NCBI GenBank assembly: GCA_014729735.1
Contig: WJJN01000060.1
Coordinates: 1 to 7,397, forward strand
Direction of reading: 5' to 3'
Length of the DNA stretch: 7,397 nucleotides
DNA from: Candidatus Zhuqueibacterota bacterium
GTDB taxonomy: Bacteria; Zhuqueibacterota; Zhuqueibacteria; Thermofontimicrobiales; Thiofontviventaceae
Part shown: in pieces, positions 1 through 5,895 of the stretch
Numbering within the stretch: position 1 is the first letter of the stretch
Layout: each line of letters opens with the position of its first letter
Notes under the pieces: generated by a model
What the model was told of the DNA's origin: nothing
The model's database searches: none
What the model saw: only the letters and a program-made list of their open reading frames with translations
Program-made: the position numbers and the translations under genes

Positions 1-37
1 ACACAAACTTAAATTTCTGATAGAAGCTCATGAATGA
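1..37 (+). CDS. Possible 3' end of an upstream gene (partial)
   Basis: Frame 2 is open from the left edge and ends at a TGA at 35-37, reading HKLKFLIEAHE before the stop. It would overlap the start of the permease gene by 8 nt. In ABC-3 importer operons the ATPase gene (znuC/mntA type) often lies just upstream of the permease and overlaps it, so this could be the end of that ATPase. Only 11 codons are visible and no ATPase motif lies in the window. The other two frames also stop close by, at 10-12 and 18-20, so the true frame cannot be decided here. Confidence 0.3.
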   Translation, partial: HKLKFLIEAHE

Positions 38-833
38 AATTCTCTCTCTCCCGTTTATGCAGCGGGCACTCATCGCCGGTGCGCTGGTGGGATTTCTGGC
101 GAGTTATTACGGCGTGTTCGTCGTCCAGCGCGGCCTGAGTTTCCTTGGCAGCGGATTGGCGCACGCGGCATTTGGTGGCGTCGCTTTGGGACTTCTGTTG
201 AATCAGGAACCTCTGTGGATTGCTGTGCCATTTACAATATTGGTAGCAATCGGAATATTTTGGGTCAAAACACGAACCCAGCTCGGCAACGATACTGCTG
301 TCGGCATTTTCTTTTCCGTGTCCATGGCACTGGGTATCGTTTTTCTCTTCCTGAAACGGGAATATACAAGCGATGCATTCACCTATCTTTTTGGTTCGAT
401 CCTCGCAGTTACAACGCGAGACATTCGGATGACCGTTGCTGTAGCGATCATTACCTTTCTTACATTCCCCTTCTGGCGGCGCTGGGCGTATGCGTCATTC
501 GACCGTGAGCTTGCGGAAACAGATCATCTATCCGTTGTAAAAGATGATTACATTCTTGCCGTGCTTATTGCGGTAACAGTTGTTTCGGCAATAAAAGTCG
601 TTGGCATCGTGCTAATTGCTGCATTTCTCGTTATCCCTGCTGCCACTGCACGGCTGCTTTCCCGCACATTCCGTTCTATGACGATTCTTTCCATAATTCT
701 CGGTATTTTCGGCGCAGTGAGTGGACTTATATTCTCATACTATCTCGATGTCCCCAGCGGGGCGACCATCATTTTGCTGCAAGCGGCATTCTTTTTTGTG
801 GCTATGATTGTTCATTCAATACAAAACAGATAA
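30..833 (+). CDS. Metal ABC transporter permease, ABC-3 (ZnuB/MntB/TroC) family
   Basis: This is the membrane-spanning subunit of an ABC importer for zinc, manganese or a related divalent metal. It works with a periplasmic metal-binding protein and a cytoplasmic ATPase, neither of which is in the window. The 267-residue length is normal for the family. Hydrophobic segments run through the whole protein (roughly 12-32, 41-58, 61-79, 90-108, 133-148, 174-209, 216-237, 246-263). Three family signatures are clear: VVQRGLSFLGSGLAHA at residues 31-46, VGIVLIAAFLVIPAATAR at 191-208, and LDVPSGAT at 239-246. The usual Asp in the first motif (LGDAL) is Ser here. The metal cannot be told from the permease alone, so no symbol is given. 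The ATG at 30 has only a weak AGAAG upstream and may depend on coupling to a preceding gene. There is no convincing hairpin after the stop, only a T run at 836-842. Confidence 0.93.
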   Translation: MNEILSLPFMQRALIAGALVGFLASYYGVFVVQRGLSFLGSGLAHAAFGGVALGLLLNQEPLWIAVPFTILVAIGIFWVKTRTQLGNDTAVGIFFSVSMALGIVFLFLKREYTSDAFTYLFGSILAVTTRDIRMTVAVAIITFLTFPFWRRWAYASFDRELAETDHLSVVKDDYILAVLIAVTVVSAIKVVGIVLIAAFLVIPAATARLLSRTFRSMTILSIILGIFGAVSGLIFSYYLDVPSGATIILLQAAFFFVAMIVHSIQNR

Positions 834-845
834 AGTTTTTTTATA

Positions 846-874
846 TTGACATTTTTTTATAAATACATTATATT
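846..874 (+). promoter_or_regulatory. Putative sigma70-type promoter for the 1055-5509 cassette
   Basis: A perfect -35 hexamer TTGACA (846-851) is followed after 17 nt by TATATT (869-874), a 5/6 match to TATAAT. Transcription would begin near 881 and leave a leader of about 174 nt before the ATG at 1055. It lies 13 nt after the permease stop and faces the four-gene cassette. Caveat: the stretch is very AT-rich, which raises the chance of a fortuitous -10, and if the host is a Bacteroidota member its main promoters follow a different consensus (TTG / TAnnTTTG). Confidence 0.45.
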
Positions 875-900
875 ATCAAAAATAGATTTCACAAGAGTTT

Positions 901-934
901 ATCTGGATAATCACAATACATCTGATATTATCAC
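901..934 (+). repeat. Imperfect direct repeat in the cassette leader (possible operator)
   Basis: Two similar units, ATCTGGATAATCAC (901-914) and ATCTGATATTATCAC (920-934), lie about two helical turns apart, 20-50 nt after the predicted transcription start. They also contain an inverted pair, GATAAT (906-911) and ATTATC (927-932). The spacing suits a regulator binding site or a small leader hairpin. No regulator family can be assigned and AT-rich DNA yields such pairs by chance. Confidence 0.25.
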
Positions 935-969
935 GACCTTTAAAAGGATCTATCCTGACCTCCCAATGA

Positions 970-1019
970 AACGAATCCTACGAATTAATCCCTGACGACA
1001 GATAAGCTTGAAATTCGTT
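970..1019 (+). repeat. Leader inverted repeat with two competing left arms
   Basis: The right arm ATTCGTT (1013-1019) can pair with AACGAAT (970-976), and the overlapping AATTCGT (1012-1018) can pair with ACGAATT (980-986). The left arms are themselves a direct repeat, ACGAATCC then ACGAATTAATCC. A 9-codon frame (MKRILRINP, 966-995) covers both left arms, but nothing shows that it is translated. The region is the untranslated leader of the gene at 1055, 35 nt before its start. The alternative pairing could be regulatory; this is inference from pairing alone. Confidence 0.25.
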
Positions 1020-1054
1020 CCTTTATTTTAACAAAGACAAAAAAATGGATAATA

Positions 1055-1795
1055 ATGAAAACTCACTTTTTGATGATTTTGCTTTCTTTGTTGAACGTGG
1101 AAGCGATTTTCTCGCAATCATGTGATTCTACTCTCATTCCTGTTGAAGATAGCGAATATCGCTATCAAAAAATAGAGAATCGGTGCGAAGGTTTTTACCG
1201 ATCCCCGGTCGCGGCGCCGATGATTAATGTCATCGGGATTATTCAGGGTAAATTAAGCTACTCCCTGGAACAGCAAGAAATCATCGAAATCGCAGCACCT
1301 AATGTGGACTGCAAAAATATTTCAGTCAGAGCGCAGGCAGTTCCACTGAAAATTTATTACCGGATGGATGCATTCATCACCGGAAATGAAACATTGAAAT
1401 GGCCTGTCAGGGATATTTTATTACCGAACAACCTGACGGCTGGCAAAATTAGTTTGATGGGCTGGTATTTCAAGGATCAGGAAAAAGTATTTGTTCCTCT
1501 TCACACAAGATCAACATTGGATTCCACTGTGAATGATAATATAATCCGTGTCACGTTTCGCTCTACCGTAACGGTGGAAAATATACAATATGCCACTTAT
1601 TCCTATCAAACTAAAACGACAAGTGATTGGAAAGATCATTACATATACACCTGCCTAGCAGGAATGCCCATCAATATTTTGTTAGCCCCGGGAAACGGAT
1701 TACATCGTTTAACTGTTTCCGCTAAAATTTCAGGCAGTGGTGATGAATGGCTCGAAAAACAAATTACCATCGATGCGGGAGATATTTACAAATGA
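1055..1795 (+). CDS. Secreted beta-rich protein of unknown function, first gene of the protease cassette
   Basis: I do not recognise this 246-residue protein. It starts with a Sec signal peptide (hydrophobic residues about 5-19, likely cleavage after Ser20 or Ser22). The mature part alternates short polar and hydrophobic stretches typical of beta-sandwich proteins and has four cysteines (23, 44, 86, 200), enough for two periplasmic disulfides. Cys23 follows the signal peptide, but the preceding residues (S-Q-S) do not make a good lipobox, so a lipoprotein is less likely. The N-terminal mature region carries EYRYQKIENRCEGFY (residues 34-48), a possible family signature. There is no Shine-Dalgarno site; an A-rich run precedes the ATG. 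The stop overlaps the next start in an ATGA, so the two proteins are probably coupled in translation and may act together. Confidence 0.8.
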   Translation: MKTHFLMILLSLLNVEAIFSQSCDSTLIPVEDSEYRYQKIENRCEGFYRSPVAAPMINVIGIIQGKLSYSLEQQEIIEIAAPNVDCKNISVRAQAVPLKIYYRMDAFITGNETLKWPVRDILLPNNLTAGKISLMGWYFKDQEKVFVPLHTRSTLDSTVNDNIIRVTFRSTVTVENIQYATYSYQTKTTSDWKDHYIYTCLAGMPINILLAPGNGLHRLTVSAKISGSGDEWLEKQITIDAGDIYK

Positions 1796-2865
1796 AAATA
1801 AACCGATCTGACATAAACCGCTTAAAATCAGAGCGTCGTAAACGGTTCAAAAATTCGGTCAAATCGCTGTTAGATGGGAAAACCGATTTTGCAAAAGAAA
1901 ATATCGAATGGATCAATTTATCTACAGAATTAATATCGAAATCAACAGAACGCAGGTATTTTCAATGGGCGCTCATAATCGGAGTGGTTTGTTTAATTAT
2001 TATTAGTCTCGGATTTACGATGCATGTTCGCACATCTCAAGTGTCTATCGAAATCATTGCATCCGGAGTATCGTTTTCTTTTTCAGAAGACTGGCGCAGC
2101 GAACAGCCTTTGATCGGAGATACATTTTACATTAATAAAGTTAAAACCGTTCACAGCAGTTTAATTCCGCAGATTTATCATTCGTCTCAACCAGGAACAT
2201 TGGAATTGAGCGGAAATAATATTGAGTTAAAAAATCTTTCCTTTTCCAAATTAGGGTATATTGAAATCCAAAAACAACGGGATAATTTGATCCTTGATGT
2301 AAAAAACAGCCATGTGTCAGGACGTTTTTCGTTGCGAACAGGAATTATTACTATCAACGACGATTTAGATACACTGCACATTCCCGAGAGACGACCGAAA
2401 CTCGTGTACACATTTCAAACTGATTCTGTAACAGGAATTGCGGACAATGTTCACCTGGATATTGGTAATTTAGAAAAATTGGACATGAATAACCTGAACA
2501 TTTCAGAGGTCATGTTTCAGATGGAAAATCCGCCGGGCTCCGGTCGATTTGAATCAACTATTCATCATGGTAATATTCATTTATTTGATACAAAAGAAGA
2601 AATCAATATTTTGGAAAACGAGAAACTGTTCATTAAAGCCGTTGATTGCAGGCAAACGAGTCTTTATCTAACAGACAATAAAATCGGATTCAAATTTATC
2701 GGGACAATTAACAGGCTTTCCGGCGGCTTTCAAAATATTTCAAAAGATTATAAACCAACATACCTGGAATATTTTTATCACAATCAACAACTTGCACTAT
2801 TTTGGAGCGCGCTCGTTTTTCTGTTTGGTATTATCTGGAGCATTAAAAATTCACTTTTCAGATGA
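1792..2865 (+). CDS. Membrane protein with N- and C-terminal transmembrane segments and a large beta-rich middle; unknown function
   Basis: An unrecognised protein of 357 residues. The start at 1792 is chosen because GGGAGA (1777-1782) sits 9 nt upstream and because it overlaps the previous stop by 4 nt. An in-frame ATG at 1747 would add 15 residues coded inside the previous gene. Residues 1-55 are strongly basic (nine Lys/Arg in the first 20) and should be cytoplasmic by the positive-inside rule. Transmembrane segment 1 is about residues 58-77. Residues 80-330 are rich in short beta strands with repeated 'LxLxNxxV' texture (for example LELSGNNIELKNLSF), suggesting a beta-solenoid or stacked beta domain in the periplasm. 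Transmembrane segment 2 is about 334-352, with a short basic tail ending KNSLFR. Both ends would be inside. It could tether or signal across the inner membrane for the secreted neighbour and the proteases; that role is inferred from context only. Confidence 0.8.
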   Translation: MKINRSDINRLKSERRKRFKNSVKSLLDGKTDFAKENIEWINLSTELISKSTERRYFQWALIIGVVCLIIISLGFTMHVRTSQVSIEIIASGVSFSFSEDWRSEQPLIGDTFYINKVKTVHSSLIPQIYHSSQPGTLELSGNNIELKNLSFSKLGYIEIQKQRDNLILDVKNSHVSGRFSLRTGIITINDDLDTLHIPERRPKLVYTFQTDSVTGIADNVHLDIGNLEKLDMNNLNISEVMFQMENPPGSGRFESTIHHGNIHLFDTKEEINILENEKLFIKAVDCRQTSLYLTDNKIGFKFIGTINRLSGGFQNISKDYKPTYLEYFYHNQQLALFWSALVFLFGIIWSIKNSLFR

Positions 2866-2866
2866 C

Positions 2867-4207
2867 ATGATTTCATTTCAAAAAAATATGATTCGATACT
2901 GTATTAAAAAATCGTGCTTTATATTGCTCCTACTGTTCATATTACTGCTGATAAATAATCCTCTGCAGGCACAGTTGCCGTCCATTAAAAAAAATATTGT
3001 TAAAATAACCGCCAGATTCCCGGATAATTCCGAAGCCACGGGATTTGGTTTTATTTTTCATGAAAGAAATGATTCGCTGTTTATCGTTTCATCACTTAAT
3101 GTGTTTATTTCCGGTTACGGGGAACTGGTGGAGCAATTGACGATTCACTACTACAATACAGCGCAAACAACCACTGCCAAACCGCTTTCTTTCTGGAGTA
3201 TGTCGAATTTCGCACTGGTCGGCACTTCAAAACCACCGGGTTTCCAGTGGGATGAAAATTATCACAGTGTTCATTATTTGAATGAAAATGAGATTGTCTG
3301 GTTAATCGGGAGATATGGGAAATGGAATGATGCGTCTCGTGAATACATCGGACAGATAGCGAGTTCTGATTATAAAGAAATGCACATTGATCTGCCGACA
3401 GATGACGTTGGCTCTACCGGAGCGGTCGCTGTCTTTGATGATCGCATCGCCGGCATGGTAATTAACGATCAGGGCAATTATGTGACTGTCCTGAACATCA
3501 ATATGATTGAGAAGATGCTATATGACTATTTTTCTATCCGAATCGACCAGGAATTGGAAAAGCCCTATCACGTGCCTTACATTATCTGTGGCGTAAATGG
3601 CGGACTGCCATTTGCACTGAATGACAAAACACGTGGCATGAAATTTTTCCCACATTACGGTTTGTTTTTCGATCTCGGAATTACGAATCACTTATCACTG
3701 CGGGTTCAAAAAGAATTTTCTAAATTTGTTTCATATTCCTATCAAATTTGGGATAATGAGTATCAGTTTCAAAATAACTATCATCCGTTGACTTTCATTC
3801 TTCAAGTGAATGTGCGTCCAACGACTTTTGAGGCTGCCAACTCATTTTTATTTCTGGGATATTCAACTGCAAGCCATAATCCGCAGGTAAAATTAAATGG
3901 TGGTCCCTGGAAAAGCCTTAACCAGTATCCTGAATTTAATGATACATACTCGGAAAAATTCAATTCATATTCAATTGGATTAGGTGGAGATGGTTTCCTT
4001 TCAGATCATCTGATTTTTGGATTTGAGCTTAGTCTTCAATACAATACCAGCAAATATCTGTTCCTGAATCCGCTTGATCCGTTTGCGAACAATAAGCACA
4101 ATGATTGGTTGATACAACTTAAATTCAGGACAGGAGTTGTCATCGGAAATAGGAAACCACATCATAAATTTTTAATACCCGAACCACAGAACCCGTTTTA
4201 TTTTTAG
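2867..4207 (+). CDS. Trypsin-like pseudoprotease fused to a C-terminal outer-membrane beta-barrel-like domain
   Basis: A paralogue of the next gene, 446 residues from this start. The signal peptide is hydrophobic at about 18-30 and ends LQAQ near residue 36. The trypsin-fold domain covers about 40-222: GFGFIFH (59-65), LIGRYG (146-151, identical in the neighbour) and VGSTGAV (181-187). All three catalytic positions are replaced when aligned by eye with the neighbour: His becomes Asn78 (VSSLNVF), Asp becomes Asn114 (MSNFALV) and Ser becomes Thr184, and the GGP after the serine is GAV. It is therefore probably not a working protease and may bind substrates or regulate its partner. Residues 228 to about 430 form roughly eight amphipathic strands, and the protein ends in Phe. 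The start at 2867 lies 1 nt after the previous stop. ATG 2888 gives a more typical signal peptide and is nearly as likely; neither has a clear ribosome site. An upstream ATG at 2792 would overlap the previous gene by 74 nt and is less likely. Confidence 0.85.
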   Translation: MISFQKNMIRYCIKKSCFILLLLFILLLINNPLQAQLPSIKKNIVKITARFPDNSEATGFGFIFHERNDSLFIVSSLNVFISGYGELVEQLTIHYYNTAQTTTAKPLSFWSMSNFALVGTSKPPGFQWDENYHSVHYLNENEIVWLIGRYGKWNDASREYIGQIASSDYKEMHIDLPTDDVGSTGAVAVFDDRIAGMVINDQGNYVTVLNINMIEKMLYDYFSIRIDQELEKPYHVPYIICGVNGGLPFALNDKTRGMKFFPHYGLFFDLGITNHLSLRVQKEFSKFVSYSYQIWDNEYQFQNNYHPLTFILQVNVRPTTFEAANSFLFLGYSTASHNPQVKLNGGPWKSLNQYPEFNDTYSEKFNSYSIGLGGDGFLSDHLIFGFELSLQYNTSKYLFLNPLDPFANNKHNDWLIQLKFRTGVVIGNRKPHHKFLIPEPQNPFYF

Positions 4208-4216
4208 AAATTTTAT

Positions 4217-5509
4217 ATGAAACGACTATATTTAAATTTGCTCACACTGTGCTTTTTCGCCACAGCTCATTTACTTCATGCAGATGGTTTTTTCCTTACC
4301 AGAGGTGTCGTAAAAATTACAACGATATTATCCAATGGCGACAAAAATTTCGGATTTGGATTTATTGTATATCAAGATAACGATAAATTATATGCAGTGA
4401 CAGCGAAACATGTCGTTCGCTCAAAAGCTTTCAATACATCGACAAGTGAAGTAATCGTCGGACTATATGAAGGTCGCTCTGATATATCTGCCACAGTCTG
4501 TTCAACGGACGAGGATCTGGATCTTGCCCTTTTAAAATTCGATAGTCCAGCGAATTTTCTATGGGAATTTCGTGACATCACAAAAGCAGCGGAACCGGGT
4601 GAGAGGATATCGCTAATCGGGCGTTACGGGAGTTGGAGCGAATCCGGTCAAGAAACGATGGGTACTGTGGTCAAAATTTTCCCTACCGAAATTCGAGCGG
4701 ATTTTTCCGGTGCTGCTGTTGGCTCTTCCGGAGGTCCGTTAATTGTTGGCGGGAAAATAATCGGGATGATCACCAGCGATGAAGGCAATCAGATTATTGC
4801 CATACCCATTTCAATTATTCGAAACAAAATCAGCCAGTGGTTAAATATAAATTATCACAAAATTTCCGATCTACCGCTGACCCATATCGGTGTTTCGTTA
4901 GGCGGTTCATATAAATTTGGAAACCTGAAATATTCAAGCATCGAGGAAGGCTTTCCCATTTTTTACCTCGGAGGCTTTTTCAAAAATTCATTTCATGAAC
5001 ATTTCTCTTTCCAGCTTGAGGGAACCTATCGAAAAATTAAAACAAAATCAATGAAAGAGTATGGACCTTTTAACCAATTTAGGAATAGTTTATATACATT
5101 ATCAGGTTCCTTTCATGTTAATTTGGGATCGAACCTACAGTATATCAACGACATCAAACCAGGTTTTTCACATTTTTTTATAGGATGCTCGTATGTCCAT
5201 ATAGATCCGCAGGTAAATATTGAAAAAACTGGTTGGAAAGCACTTAAAAATATCAATCGAGGTGCGTTGGATTACTCAAATAACTTTTACTCGCTTTTGT
5301 TCGGATTTACACTCGCAGGAGGAAATTTCCCGCGTTTTTCAATGGAGATTGATATTGCGCTCGAGTATTTTATGAATAAGTATGTGTACACCAATGTTCA
5401 TAATGACATGTATGGAAATGACACCAGTAATGACTGGTTATTATCCGCGAATCTCAAAATCGGATACTTATTCCGACCCAGCAGTTCTGCAACGAAAATG
5501 ATACGCTAA
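4217..5509 (+). CDS. Trypsin-like serine protease (intact triad) fused to a C-terminal outer-membrane beta-barrel-like domain
   Basis: A 430-residue protein with a signal peptide (1-22, cleavage after LLHA). The S1/trypsin-like domain spans about 28-210. The catalytic residues are His65 in VTAKHVV, Asp102 in DLDLALLKF and Ser171 in VGSSGGPLIV. The sequence after the serine, IIGMITSDEG, is the usual following strand. This resembles the protease core of HtrA/DegP, but no PDZ domain follows. Residues about 221-419 instead hold roughly eight alternating strands, the last being DWLLSANLKIGYLF, as in small outer-membrane barrels. Expected location is the outer membrane, with the protease on the periplasmic side unless exported through the barrel. 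It lies 9 nt after its paralogue with no Shine-Dalgarno site. The last 11 residues (PSSSATKMIR region) are unlike barrel ends, and a different frame stays open past the stop, so the C-terminus may be frameshifted. Confidence 0.9.
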   Translation: MKRLYLNLLTLCFFATAHLLHADGFFLTRGVVKITTILSNGDKNFGFGFIVYQDNDKLYAVTAKHVVRSKAFNTSTSEVIVGLYEGRSDISATVCSTDEDLDLALLKFDSPANFLWEFRDITKAAEPGERISLIGRYGSWSESGQETMGTVVKIFPTEIRADFSGAAVGSSGGPLIVGGKIIGMITSDEGNQIIAIPISIIRNKISQWLNINYHKISDLPLTHIGVSLGGSYKFGNLKYSSIEEGFPIFYLGGFFKNSFHEHFSFQLEGTYRKIKTKSMKEYGPFNQFRNSLYTLSGSFHVNLGSNLQYINDIKPGFSHFFIGCSYVHIDPQVNIEKTGWKALKNINRGALDYSNNFYSLLFGFTLAGGNFPRFSMEIDIALEYFMNKYVYTNVHNDMYGNDTSNDWLLSANLKIGYLFRPSSSATKMIR

Positions 5510-5652
5510 TTGAAATTATCGATCCGAATCAACCACTCACCCTCTTGAAATATTATCCAAATTCTAATTTTTTTCAGACAGGAATGAAATGTGGTTTCCT
5601 GATGTCTAATAGAGGAATACTGGCAAAAATATTAGTGCCATTTGATTTATAG
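5434..5652 (+). pseudogene. Open frame running past the protease stop: possible frameshifted C-terminal extension or gene remnant
   Basis: In the frame -1 to the protease gene, no stop occurs from 5434 to the TAG at 5650-5652 (72 codons), across its end and 140 nt beyond. The translation looks protein-like, with stretches such as NDTLIEIIDPNQPLTLLKYY followed by TGMKCGFLMSNRGILAKIL and ending VPFDL, which could form two more beta strands. A one-base slip at the AAAA run (5495-5498) would join it to the protease as ...SSSATK-NDTLIEI.... No good start with a ribosome site is present; the only downstream ATG (5584) would give 22 residues. It may be a sequencing or real frameshift, a remnant of a third paralogue, or chance. 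Confidence 0.35.
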
Positions 5653-5694
5653 ATTTTTCTGAATACTTTTAATAATATAAACGTTCCTGATACT

Positions 5695-5795
5695 CCTAAA
5701 TTCTTTGAAATTTAGGACATGATAAGCGCTTAAAATAGTCTCATTATCATGTCCCCGGGGAGGGGCAGTTCCTTAATGGACTGCGAGGCACCTCG
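5695..5795 (+). other. Cluster of inverted repeats in the 5510-5895 gap (candidate structured RNA or regulatory DNA)
   Basis: Within about 100 nt there are consecutive hairpin-forming elements. CCTAAATT (5695-5702) pairs with AATTTAGG (5709-5716) around a 6-nt loop. GGACATGATAA (5715-5725) is a perfect 11-bp match to TTATCATGTCC (5744-5754) around an 18-nt loop, and its left arm overlaps a perfect palindrome TAAGCGCTTA (5723-5732). CCCC (5753-5756) can pair with GGGG at 5757-5760 or 5762-5765. GCAGT (5765-5769) pairs with ACTGC (5780-5784), and CGAG (5784-5787) with CTCG (5792-5795). The GC-rich block contrasts sharply with its AT-rich flanks. No T run follows, so it is not a simple terminator. 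I match it to no known riboswitch. Outside it, the rest of the gap shows only weak hairpins (5576-5607, 5621-5640) and AT-rich sequence. Confidence 0.4.
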
Positions 5796-5880
5796 ATGAT
5801 ATTTAAGATAATGTTATTCGATCTTAGCAATATGAAGCAATTTTTTCTCAATAAAATACTATTCATGAGACAAACAAAAC

Positions 5881-5887
5881 AGAGGAG
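5881..5887 (+). promoter_or_regulatory. Ribosome binding site of the lipoprotein gene
   Basis: AGAGGAG lies 8 nt upstream of the ATG at 5896. It is the clearest Shine-Dalgarno site in the window and fixes this start. It contrasts with the genes at 1055, 2867 and 4217, which lack one. Confidence 0.75.
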
Positions 5888-5895
5888 TTCACAGA

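Noticed and set aside
215..508. 97-codon + strand open frame inside the permease gene
   Set aside because: It lies wholly within a well-supported permease frame, has an odd Cys/His/Arg-rich composition and no ribosome site; it is a shadow frame.
836..842. T7 run after the permease stop as a terminator
   Set aside because: No GC-rich stem precedes it.
1747..1791. Upstream ATG for the two-TM protein
   Set aside because: The extra 15 residues overlap the coding end of the previous gene, while the ATG at 1792 has GGGAGA at a good distance and a classic ATGA overlap.
2187..2411. Minus-strand open frame opposite the two-TM gene (also 4372-4581, 5905-6141 and 6184-6387 opposite other genes)
   Set aside because: All lie antisense inside supported genes, with no ribosome sites, domains or plausible composition.
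2792..2866. Upstream ATG for the pseudoprotease gene
   Set aside because: It would add 25 residues before the signal peptide and overlap the TM2 coding region of the previous gene by 74 nt.
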